Of a DNA stretch of 9,247 bases, positions 1 through 6,511 are shown piece by piece. The notes under the pieces were generated by a model. The model did not search any database and had not been told where the DNA came from. It was given only the letters and a program-made list of their open reading frames with translations. Position 1 is the stretch's first letter. Each line of letters opens with the position of its first letter. This stretch comes from an uncultured Selenomonas sp. (GTDB lineage Bacteria; Bacillota; Negativicutes; Selenomonadales; Selenomonadaceae): NCBI GenBank assembly GCA_905373085.1, contig CAJPRR010000090.1, forward strand, positions 1 through 9,247, written 5' to 3'. Both the position numbers and the translations under genes were made by a program.

Positions 1-107
1 TTGTCCTTCTCCACGGATTCAAAAAGAAAACGATGCGAACTCCGCTAAGGGAATTGGAACGCGCCTTGCAATACAAAGCAGACTATGAGAGGAGGTCTGG
101 AAAATGA
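1..107 (+). CDS. C-terminal end of a HigB/RelE-family toxin (Gp49-like), 5' end outside window
   Basis: Partial gene: the frame starting at base 3 is open from the window edge and encodes 34 residues before TGA at 105-107. The visible piece begins VLLHGFKKKT and continues with MRTPLRELERAL. This matches the C-terminal pattern of phage Gp49-like/HigB toxins (aromatic-K-K-x-x-x-T-P, then a helix with E and A). Members of this RelE-fold family are mRNA-cutting toxins that block translation and are neutralised by a cognate antitoxin. The stop overlaps the start of the next gene (ATGA at 104-107), which is the usual toxin-first order of higBA modules and implies translational coupling. Most of the fold and the catalytic residues lie left of the window, so activity cannot be judged. 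The family assignment rests on a short tail plus the antitoxin partner. Confidence 0.75.
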   Translation, partial: VLLHGFKKKTMRTPLRELERALQYKADYERRSGK

Positions 108-385
108 AGCCAGGAGTGAGCCTGTCGCATATTCGCGAAAAATTGCTGGAGAATGAGGATTTTGCTTCAGAATATGAGCGGCTGCAGCCTCGCTATAAAC
201 TGATCGCCCAGATCATAGCCGCCCGCACCGAGCAGAATATGACGCAGAGCGAGTTGGCACAGCGCATGGGCACGCAGCGTTCGAACATCTGCCGCTTGGA
301 AAGCGGCACATATAATCCATCGTTGGATTTCCTGATTCGTACAGCACATTCGCTTGGAAAAGAACTTCAAATCGAACTTCGATGA
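104..385 (+). CDS. HigA-type antitoxin, XRE-family helix-turn-helix protein
   Basis: This 93-residue protein is the probable antitoxin and autorepressor of the toxin gene it overlaps. Residues about 33-90 form a Cro/C1 (XRE) helix-turn-helix domain. NMTQSELAQRMG gives helix 2 and the turn, and QRSNICRLESG gives the recognition helix, followed by the typical NPSLDFLIRTAHSLG segment. The N-terminal 30 residues (helical, ending EYERLQPRYKLIAQI) are typical of HigA-like antitoxins and probably contact the toxin. The start is supported by GGAGG at 91-95, 8 bases before the ATG. Family length is usually 90-110 residues, so the gene looks intact. In such modules the antitoxin normally represses the shared promoter, which would lie left of this window. 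Local GC is lower than in the rest of the window, in keeping with a mobile module. Confidence 0.88.
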   Translation: MKPGVSLSHIREKLLENEDFASEYERLQPRYKLIAQIIAARTEQNMTQSELAQRMGTQRSNICRLESGTYNPSLDFLIRTAHSLGKELQIELR

Positions 386-399
386 ATGTTGACATGCGC

Positions 400-444
400 A
401 AAAGAGCCGCCCAAAGCTGGAATCCAGCTTTGGGCGGCTCTTTT
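400..444. terminator. Bidirectional rho-independent terminator
   Basis: A perfect inverted repeat: AAAA plus a 17-base GC-rich arm (404-420), a 3-base loop AAT (421-423), the exact complement (424-440), then TTTT (441-444). The stem is 21 bp with the A/T ends. It lies between the antitoxin stop (385) and the converging DUF4127 stop (461). Because it has an A-run on one side and a T-run on the other, it can end transcripts from both strands. Confidence 0.93.
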
Positions 445-460
445 GTACGCTTTTCTTGCA

Positions 461-2068
461 TCACTGTGCCGTCACGATGTCAGCTTCGAACATGCGGTTC
501 CATGGGAAGTTGACCTTTATCTCGCGCAGTGCGGGCAGAGGCGGCAAATTGTTGTCGGCGAACTCGCGCATCATGCGGTCGGCGCGGTACTGAACGCCGA
601 GGATCTTGTCGTCAAGGCTCATGTAGACACCGCTGCCGCGCAGCCAGCCGAGTTGACGCGCAATCGTGTTGCGGACGTTCGCCTGATATGCCCAGTCATC
701 AAGATAGCGCGTGAGGAGCAGGCTGTCCCTGGCGTCGTCCGTCATGCGTTCGGCGAGAAGCCCTTCGGCGACGGCGAAGCCCGTGCTGTTCGTCGGCGTA
801 TTCCAGCCGGAATAGGCGCGCAGCTTGAACAGCAGATCCTCGCGCTTCAAGCCTTCCATGAGTGCATTGTCCGCGCCGTTCGCGTAAGCGACGTCGGCGA
901 TGCCGACGGGATAGCCCTTGGCGATGTAGTCCTTGAGCAGATCGAGGATGTACTGCGTGCCGTCACGCACCTTGCCGTCGTTCGCGCGGTCGTTCGCTTC
1001 ATACGTCTTGCCGTTGGGATTCGTGTTGACGAGCAGGACATACTCCGACTTCTCGGGGCGCTGGATGAGGACGGCGCCCGCCGCCGTAGCGGCAGCACGC
1101 ACCGAATCCTGGATGTGCTCGTCGGAGTAGGCCGGCACGGTGCGCCCGCCCGTTCCCTTGTTGTAGCGAACGTAAATGAAGGGCATCTTGTGCTCGATGT
1201 TGTTGACGGCGCGCGAGAGCAGCAAAAGGCCGATCTCGTCGATGCCCGACATCGTCTGAAACTTCGAGGAGCCGAGTCCTGCGCTGTAGGCGAGGAGCTT
1301 TCGGCCTTCCATGTGCGTCTGCGAGTACGGCGCATTGTCGTCGCGCCCGAGCACGAAGTAGTCGAAGACGCCTTTCTTCGTATAGTCGATGAGCTTTTCA
1401 TTCGCCGCGAAATTCTTCGTGCGACGGCTCATCCAGTCTTCCATGGACTTTTCGGGAATCAGCTCCTTCAAGAAGGCGTATTCCTTCTTTTCCCTGGAAG
1501 TCAGGCCTTCGACTTCCTGCTTGTCCGTCAGGAGCGTGTAGCGGAAGATGTCCGCGCCGTAGTTCTTGTAGTAGCCCGGCTCTTCCGATCCCGACGCCTC
1601 GCCCGAGCGCGGCGTGCGCATGATCGAGCCGAAGACGTAGAGCGGCAGCGCAGGGTGCGCCGCACGGAATTCCTCGAAGTTCTTGAGACGCGCCATGACC
1701 TCGCCACGCGTGTAGTCGTGCTTCCTTGAGCCGACGAGACTGCCGTAGAGCATCGAGTCTGACGAGATGACGGCGGCGCCTACCGAAGACGCATTCTCCT
1801 CTGCCCATGCCCAAAGCTCCTCGGGGTGGCCGAGGTCGGTGCGGCTGCCGAGCATGTCGTCGGGCGGCACGATGACCTCGTAGCCAAGTTCGCGCACGAC
1901 GTCCGCCGTCTGCTTGTCCGAAATCGGACGGTTGTCGTGCGGGATGAACATGATGCGCTTATGGCGCGACATCTCCTCCGCTTTGTCCTTCCTGCCCGCC
2001 TCAGCGACAGGCAGGAGGAAGAATGCGAGCGCGAGCAGGAGCGCCAAGATCTTGCATGTTTTCTGCAA
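461..2068 (-). CDS. Exported DUF4127-family protein of unknown function
   Basis: This 535-residue protein has a typical signal peptide: a basic start (K3, K6), a hydrophobic core at about residues 7-21, and an AEA-G cleavage site near 22-25. There is no lipobox, so it is probably released outside the inner membrane. The mature part matches the uncharacterised DUF4127 family as I remember it. Conserved-looking blocks are PHDNRPIS (43-50), SSDSMLYGSLVGSR (102-115), GRDDNAPYSQ (241-250), GIDEIGLLLLSR (275-286), ADVAYANGAD (391-400) and GWNTPTNSTG (421-430). The many Asp, Asn and Gly residues in these blocks suggest an active site, but no reaction is known. Translation starts at TTG, chosen because it keeps the signal peptide and follows a good ribosome site; the next in-frame Met (33) would lose the export signal. 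It is the last gene of the - strand cluster, 15 bases after the DUF2225 gene, so the two are probably cotranscribed. No function is claimed. Confidence 0.87.
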   Translation of the reverse strand: MQKTCKILALLLALAFFLLPVAEAGRKDKAEEMSRHKRIMFIPHDNRPISDKQTADVVRELGYEVIVPPDDMLGSRTDLGHPEELWAWAEENASSVGAAVISSDSMLYGSLVGSRKHDYTRGEVMARLKNFEEFRAAHPALPLYVFGSIMRTPRSGEASGSEEPGYYKNYGADIFRYTLLTDKQEVEGLTSREKKEYAFLKELIPEKSMEDWMSRRTKNFAANEKLIDYTKKGVFDYFVLGRDDNAPYSQTHMEGRKLLAYSAGLGSSKFQTMSGIDEIGLLLLSRAVNNIEHKMPFIYVRYNKGTGGRTVPAYSDEHIQDSVRAAATAAGAVLIQRPEKSEYVLLVNTNPNGKTYEANDRANDGKVRDGTQYILDLLKDYIAKGYPVGIADVAYANGADNALMEGLKREDLLFKLRAYSGWNTPTNSTGFAVAEGLLAERMTDDARDSLLLTRYLDDWAYQANVRNTIARQLGWLRGSGVYMSLDDKILGVQYRADRMMREFADNNLPPLPALREIKVNFPWNRMFEADIVTAQ

Positions 2069-2076
2069 TTTGCACT

Positions 2077-2085
2077 TCCCTTCCT
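2077..2085 (-). promoter_or_regulatory. Ribosome binding site that sets the TTG start of the DUF4127 gene
   Basis: Read on the - strand this is AGGAAGGGA, 8 bases before TTG at 2066-2068. It overlaps the TAG stop of the upstream DUF2225 gene (2084-2086), so ribosomes finishing that gene arrive at this site. This supports translational coupling and the choice of TTG over the internal ATG. Confidence 0.7.
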
Positions 2086-2806
2086 ATTCTGCAGGCGCTG
2101 CATCGTCTGCGGCTTCTGCGCGTTCTTCCTTCATCTTGTCGCGCATGTCCGACCACAGATCCTTCGCACGATCGACGGTCACGCGCTCCTTTGCCTCAAG
2201 CTCCTTGTTGTGCATGAGCATCGACAGGTAGCGGCCTGCCGTGTCGTAGTCGCCGAGGCGGAAGTGGATCGCGCCGATCAGGTAGATGCAGTCGGCTTCC
2301 GTCATCGATCCTTGCGGGAAGACCTCGCGCGAGCGCGACTCGATGTAGAGCTTGCCCGCCTCCGTGAGGAACTTGTCCTCGTTCTCCTTGTCGCCCGCCT
2401 CGCGGTAGAGCCATGCGAGCGTGAGATTCAGCCCCGCCTTGTGGGCGAACGTCTCCGTCGTGAACTTCGTGTAGAAGATCGCGAGCTTCAGCGCCTTGAT
2501 GGCGTCGTCGCGCGTACGCTGCTCCTTGAACTCGCTCGTCCCATGATGCCCGGCGAGGAAGTCCTGTATCTCCTTCTTCGCCTTCGGTGCGACGCCGTTC
2601 AGGAAGTGACGCTCGTCCTCGGCATAGCCGCAGTGCTCGCAGACCCATATACGGTAGTAGTAAGGATTGATGTCCTTGTAGTGCGTGCAGAGGTCATTGT
2701 CGACCGTCTCGGTAATGAGGCGCGAGCGCACCTTCGTCGCACGCGTTTCCATGCTGCAGATCGGGCAGGGCTTCTTCACCACATAGAGATAATCCTTTTC
2801 AGCCAT
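2084..2806 (-). CDS. DUF2225 protein: zinc-ribbon N-terminus with TPR-like helical C-terminus
   Basis: This 240-residue protein is predicted to be cytoplasmic, with no signal peptide or membrane segment. Two Cys pairs, CPIC (14-17) and CEHCGYAE (56-63), form a probable zinc ribbon. Between them lie the family hallmarks VRSR (26-29), DNDLCTHY (36-43) and INPYYYRIWVC (46-56). This pattern fits DUF2225, a family common in Firmicutes with no proven function. Residues about 95-225 are helical and amphipathic with TPR-like repeats (e.g. AGLNLTLAWLYREAGD and AIHFRLGDYDTAGRYL), which suggests a protein-binding role. The C-terminus is acidic and Ala-rich. The ATG follows AAGGAG by about 10 bases. It lies 74 bases after the GH13/GH77 gene and 15 bases before the DUF4127 gene, so it may be in the same transcript as both. 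A regulatory or scaffold role is possible but is only a guess. Confidence 0.85.
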   Translation of the reverse strand: MAEKDYLYVVKKPCPICSMETRATKVRSRLITETVDNDLCTHYKDINPYYYRIWVCEHCGYAEDERHFLNGVAPKAKKEIQDFLAGHHGTSEFKEQRTRDDAIKALKLAIFYTKFTTETFAHKAGLNLTLAWLYREAGDKENEDKFLTEAGKLYIESRSREVFPQGSMTEADCIYLIGAIHFRLGDYDTAGRYLSMLMHNKELEAKERVTVDRAKDLWSDMRDKMKEERAEAADDAAPAE

Positions 2807-2843
2807 TGTATCAGATCTCCTTTTCTGTAATCATATATCTGCA

Positions 2844-2870
2844 GGGACGGCGGATCTTTTCCGCCGTCCC
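2844..2870 (-). terminator. GC-rich hairpin after the GH13/GH77 gene, possible weak terminator
   Basis: GGGACGGCGGA (2844-2854) pairs perfectly with TCCGCCGTCCC (2860-2870) around a 5-base loop, 10 bases beyond the fusion gene stop. On the - strand the stem is followed by TGCAGATATATG rather than a T-run, so it may only attenuate read-through into the DUF2225 gene or protect the 3' end of the upstream message. Confidence 0.45.
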
Positions 2871-2880
2871 ATTGCATACG

Positions 2881-5800
2881 CTACCTTTCGTACAGCTCGC
2901 ACAAGCCTCTAAGCCGCTTCGCGTCCTCTTCGGCGTGCGTGAAGTCCTTGAGCCGCCAGCGCCAGTTGATGCCGACGGTGCCGGGCACGTTCATGCGACT
3001 GCGGCTGTCGAGGGCGCGTACATCCTGCATGGGGATGATGACGAGGCGTGCGTTCGACGCGTAGGCGAACTCGATGAGCTTCTCGCAGATTTCCTTCGGG
3101 CGGTCGGCGCGCGCGTTCAGAAGCTCCGCGACCGCCGCGCGAGACGGCGCGTCGAGATCCTGCGTGAACCAGCCGACCGTCGTGTTGTTGTCATGCGTGC
3201 CCGTGTAGACGATGGAGTTTTCGGGCACGGCGATTCCGACGCGGCGCATCTCGTTGAAGTTCAGGCAGAAGTGCAGAACCTTCATGCCCGGATAGCCGCA
3301 GTCATCGCGCAGTTTCTCAACCTCATCGGTGATGATGCCGAGGTCTTCGGCGACGATGGAAAGGTTCTCGACCGCCTTCTCCATCTCTTCGAAGAACGCC
3401 TTGCCCGGTCCCTTGCGCCAGCAGCCGTTGACCGCCGTCTTCGCCTTGCCGTCAATCTCCCAGTACGCTTCGAAGCCGCGGAAGTGGTCGAGGCGCACGA
3501 TGTCGACGAGCGAGCACATCTTCCGAAAGCGAGCCTTCCACCAGCCGTAGCCGTCCTCTTTCATCGCCGTCCAGTCGTACTGCGGGTTGCCCCACAGCTG
3601 TCCCGTCGCGCTGAAGTAGTCGGGCGGCACGCCCGCGACCGTCTTCGCCGTGCCGTCCTCGTTGAGCGAGAACAAGCCTTGGTTCGCCCAGACGTCGACG
3701 CTGTCGTGCGAGACGAAGATGGGCATGTCGCCCATGATTTTGACGCCCTTTTTGTGCGCGTACTCATGCAGATGCTTCCATTCTTTGTCGAACAGGTACT
3801 GCCAGAACTTTTGGCAGCCGATCTCGTCCGCCAAGCGCTCGCGCGCCGCATGAAGAGCCGCGTCCTGCCGCTCCTTCAGCTCGGGCTTCCACTCGAACCA
3901 AGGCGCTTTCCGGCTCTCTTCCTTCAAGGCCTCGAAGAGCGCATAGTCGTCGAGCCATGCGGCTTCCTTCGCACAGAAATCATGGAAGGCTGCGTCTTCC
4001 CCCTGCTTCCGGAAGTTCTTCCACGCACGTCCCAAATGCTTCTTCTTGAACGCCCACGCCCGCTCATAGTCGATGAAGGCGGTCGCGCTGTCGGCCGCCG
4101 CCATCACGTCACGTGCCGCAAGCAGCCCGTCGTCGATGAGCATGTCGAGCGAAATGAGCATGGGATTGCCCGCGAACGCCGACGGCGATTGATAGGGCGA
4201 GTAGCCGAAATCGCTGACGGGGCAAAGCGGCAGAACCTGCCAGACCTTCTGCCCTGCGTCGGCGAGAAAGTCGACGAAATTGTAAGCGCCGCCGCCGAGA
4301 TCGCCGATGCCGTACTTCGACGGCAGGGACGTCGGATGCAGCAGGACGCCCGCCTCGCGCGAAAAGCGCCTCTCCTCCTGCACGGCTTCATAAATGCGTG
4401 CCGAGAGAGGTGCGAGCTTCACGGTCAGGATGCCGCGCTGGATCTGCACGCGCTCCTCGCCTTCGAGCGCTTCCTGCAGCGTTCCCTGCAGGAAATCGCC
4501 GACATTGAGCATGACCTTCTCTTCCTGCGTGCGGCTGCGGTTGATGATGACGACGAAGGCTTCGTTCTTCGCAGGTGCGCCGAACTCGTCCGTGCCGCTT
4601 CGGATCGTGCGCGCGTAGGCGAGGATGTTGCCCTCGCCCGCGAGCGGCAGGAGGTCGCCCGTCTGAAGCGCCGTATGCCCGTTTCGCAGACGGATGAGCT
4701 TTTTGTACCAGTCGCGCAGCGAGGCGTCGGGATTCTCCCATGCGTAAGGGCTGCGGTTGTACGGGTCGCGGAATCCCTGCATGCCGATCTCGTCGCCGTA
4801 ATAGATGCACGGCATCCCCGGATACGTCATCTGCAGGAGCGCCGCGAGGCGCAACCGATCCGTGCCGAGCTTGTAGTGCTCGGCGTCGAGCTTGAAGCGC
4901 GACTGATGGATCGCCGGCATGCCGTCGTAAAACGGCGCCTCGCCCAGAAGCGTGATCGCACGCTCGACATCGTGGCTGCCGATGAGGTTCATCATCACAT
5001 AGAAGTTTTCCTTCGGATAGTTCTCGCGGAGGCTCTCCAAAAGGCGCATCGCCTGCCGCCCGTCAACGTAGTTGAGCAAAAAGTCCAAGACGGTCTTGCG
5101 AAACGGATAGTTCATCGCCGAGTCGATCTCCTGCCCGCACAGGTACTCGCGCGGCACGCCGTAGCTGATCTTGTTCGATGCGTCCTCCCAAACTTCGCCG
5201 ATGAGGATCGCATCGGGATTCGTCGCCTTGAGTTCGCGGTAGAAAGCTTGCGTGAACTTCGCGGGCAGTTCGTCGACGACGTCGAGACGCCAGCCGCCGA
5301 TGCCCGTCTTCGTCCAATGGTGCAGCACGCTGTCCTCGTCACGGATCACGAAATCCATGTAGGAAGGCGTTGTCTCCGTCACGTTTGGCAGCGTGGAAAA
5401 GCCCCACCAACTGTCGTATTCGTAAGGATATTTGTGGAAATTGTACCAGCTGTAGTAGGGCGACTCCTGCGACTGGAACGCGCCGAGACTATCGTAATTG
5501 CCCTCGCGGTTGAAGTAGATGCTGTCGCTTCCCGTATGGCTGAATACGCCGTCGAGGACGATGCGTATGCCCTCGGCCTTCGCCGCATGCACGAGGTCTT
5601 GAAACTCCTCGTTCGTGCCGAAGATCGGGTCGATCTTATGGTAGTCGCCCGTATCGTAGTGATGATTGCTCGGCGACTCGAAAACGGGATTCAGATAGAT
5701 GACGGATATGCCAAGCTCCTTCAGGTAGGGAAGCTTCGATTTCAGCCCCTTGATATTGCCGCCGAAGAAATCGTACTGCACGATTTCCCTGGTATCGACA

Positions 5801-6330
5801 TCCTTGTAGTAGCAGGGCTGATCGCCCCAGTGCGCGTGCACGACGGCGCCCTTCTTCTCAATGATTGCATCGCCCTCGCGACAAAAGCGGTCGGGAAAAA
5901 TCTGGTACATAACAGCATGCTTCGCCCAATCGGGCGTCTTCGCGCCCTTGTTGAACACGGTGATCTGAAAAGACGGCGGCGCGTTGTCGTAAATGCCGCC
6001 CATGCCGCCCAGATGCTCGTTGTTGTTGCCATAGTACCATGTGCCGGAACTTGTGGCAATGATGAAGTAGTACCATAGCAGACAGCCGCTGTCGGGCAGG
6101 TCGATGCTCGCGACATAAAAGCGGTCCTGGGCGCCTTCGGGCGGCTTCGCCTCCAGCTCGATGAGCCTTTCCCCCGCGCCTTCTCTCCAAAGGCGCAGGA
6201 TGACCTTCGACACTTCGTCCTGCGTCCGGATGCGAATGCCGAGCTGTACGGAGGATGATGCCTCGGCGGGTCCCACGGGCGAGCGGTAAAACACATCCTG
6301 CGAGTTGTGCTCCGCTTCTCGCTGCGCCAT
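2881..6330 (-). CDS. Fusion enzyme: GH13 neopullulanase-like hydrolase + GH77 4-alpha-glucanotransferase (MalQ)
   Basis: A 1149-residue cytoplasmic enzyme for breaking down and reshuffling glycogen or maltodextrin. Residues 1-125 look like a beta-rich starch-binding or E-set domain. Residues about 135-575 are a GH13 barrel: YQIFPDRF (142-149), region I DGVFSH (260-265), LPNVTET (314-320), region II GWRLDVVDE with nucleophile D350, region III GEVWED with acid/base E379, and region IV GSHDVER with D454. A beta domain follows to about 650. Residues about 658-1149 are a full-length GH77 domain opening with GVLLHPTSLPS. It carries nucleophile D948 (RLDHFRG), acid/base E995 (AEDLG) and D1047 (GTHDNNT). 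All six catalytic residues are present, so both halves look active. The GH13 half probably cleaves linear or branch chains, and the GH77 half transfers glucan segments and frees glucose. The ATG follows AGGAGG (6338-6343) by 7 bases. Database names for such fusions often say GlgX/4-alpha-glucanotransferase, but the GH13 motifs look closer to neopullulanases. A leader hairpin lies just upstream. Confidence 0.93.
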   Translation of the reverse strand: MAQREAEHNSQDVFYRSPVGPAEASSSVQLGIRIRTQDEVSKVILRLWREGAGERLIELEAKPPEGAQDRFYVASIDLPDSGCLLWYYFIIATSSGTWYYGNNNEHLGGMGGIYDNAPPSFQITVFNKGAKTPDWAKHAVMYQIFPDRFCREGDAIIEKKGAVVHAHWGDQPCYYKDVDTREIVQYDFFGGNIKGLKSKLPYLKELGISVIYLNPVFESPSNHHYDTGDYHKIDPIFGTNEEFQDLVHAAKAEGIRIVLDGVFSHTGSDSIYFNREGNYDSLGAFQSQESPYYSWYNFHKYPYEYDSWWGFSTLPNVTETTPSYMDFVIRDEDSVLHHWTKTGIGGWRLDVVDELPAKFTQAFYRELKATNPDAILIGEVWEDASNKISYGVPREYLCGQEIDSAMNYPFRKTVLDFLLNYVDGRQAMRLLESLRENYPKENFYVMMNLIGSHDVERAITLLGEAPFYDGMPAIHQSRFKLDAEHYKLGTDRLRLAALLQMTYPGMPCIYYGDEIGMQGFRDPYNRSPYAWENPDASLRDWYKKLIRLRNGHTALQTGDLLPLAGEGNILAYARTIRSGTDEFGAPAKNEAFVVIINRSRTQEEKVMLNVGDFLQGTLQEALEGEERVQIQRGILTVKLAPLSARIYEAVQEERRFSREAGVLLHPTSLPSKYGIGDLGGGAYNFVDFLADAGQKVWQVLPLCPVSDFGYSPYQSPSAFAGNPMLISLDMLIDDGLLAARDVMAAADSATAFIDYERAWAFKKKHLGRAWKNFRKQGEDAAFHDFCAKEAAWLDDYALFEALKEESRKAPWFEWKPELKERQDAALHAARERLADEIGCQKFWQYLFDKEWKHLHEYAHKKGVKIMGDMPIFVSHDSVDVWANQGLFSLNEDGTAKTVAGVPPDYFSATGQLWGNPQYDWTAMKEDGYGWWKARFRKMCSLVDIVRLDHFRGFEAYWEIDGKAKTAVNGCWRKGPGKAFFEEMEKAVENLSIVAEDLGIITDEVEKLRDDCGYPGMKVLHFCLNFNEMRRVGIAVPENSIVYTGTHDNNTTVGWFTQDLDAPSRAAVAELLNARADRPKEICEKLIEFAYASNARLVIIPMQDVRALDSRSRMNVPGTVGINWRWRLKDFTHAEEDAKRLRGLCELYER

Positions 6331-6360
6331 AATATCGCCTCCTAGATTCTTCGAAAAAGC

Positions 6361-6422
6361 AGGGGAATCCGCTCCCTTAGCTTAGAGAAGCACCGACAGA
6401 TTCGGTGCTTCCTTATTCCCCT
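6361..6422 (-). promoter_or_regulatory. Structured leader upstream of the GH13/GH77 gene
   Basis: Two nested inverted repeats: an outer stem AGGGGAAT/ATTCCCCT (6361-6368 with 6415-6422), and an inner 10-bp stem GAAGCACCGA/TCGGTGCTTC (6387-6396 with 6402-6411) with loop CAGAT. Neither is followed by a T-run on the - strand, so it is unlikely to be the glgA terminator. It ends about 17 bases before the ribosome site of the fusion gene, so it could be a 5' UTR fold or protein-binding site. I recognise no known riboswitch. Confidence 0.35.
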
Positions 6423-6477
6423 TCTCTACTTTGTTTCGTCTTTTCTTCGCACAAAGTTAATAGGCGAGAAAGGCAAG

Positions 6478-6503
6478 AAAGCCCAACGCCAGCGTTGGGC
6501 TTT
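6478..6503 (-). terminator. Rho-independent terminator after glgA
   Basis: A 12-bp perfect stem (AAAGCCCAACGC, 6478-6489, with its complement at 6492-6503) and a very tight loop, 8 bases after the glgA stop. On the - strand the stem ends in TTT and is followed by CTTGCCTTTC, a reasonable though interrupted T-rich tail. It implies that the downstream fusion gene gets at least part of its transcription from its own promoter in 6423-6477. Confidence 0.8.
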
Positions 6504-6511
6504 GCCAAGTC

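Noticed and set aside
386..1729. A 447-codon + strand frame directly after the antitoxin
   Set aside because: It runs through the terminator hairpin and lies antisense to the DUF4127 gene; its product has a shadow-type composition and no motifs.
2807..2843. TATGAT on the - strand as a -10 box for the DUF2225 gene
   Set aside because: There is no -35 element at a proper distance (that region is the GC-rich hairpin), and it is only about 20 bases from the ATG.
2806..6078. A 1090-codon open frame on the + strand, opposite the GH13/GH77 gene
   Set aside because: Its translation is rich in Arg, Val, Ala and Leu with no recognisable domain. It lies antisense to a gene with all catalytic motifs. 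GC-rich third codon positions suppress stops on the opposite strand, which also explains the long antisense frames over 386-1729, 1826-2830 and 6665-9106.
6457..6500. Possible promoter for the fusion gene on the - strand (TTGGGC, 18 bases, TATTAA)
   Set aside because: The -35 match is poor and lies inside the glgA terminator stem. A promoter in this gap is likely, but I cannot place it.
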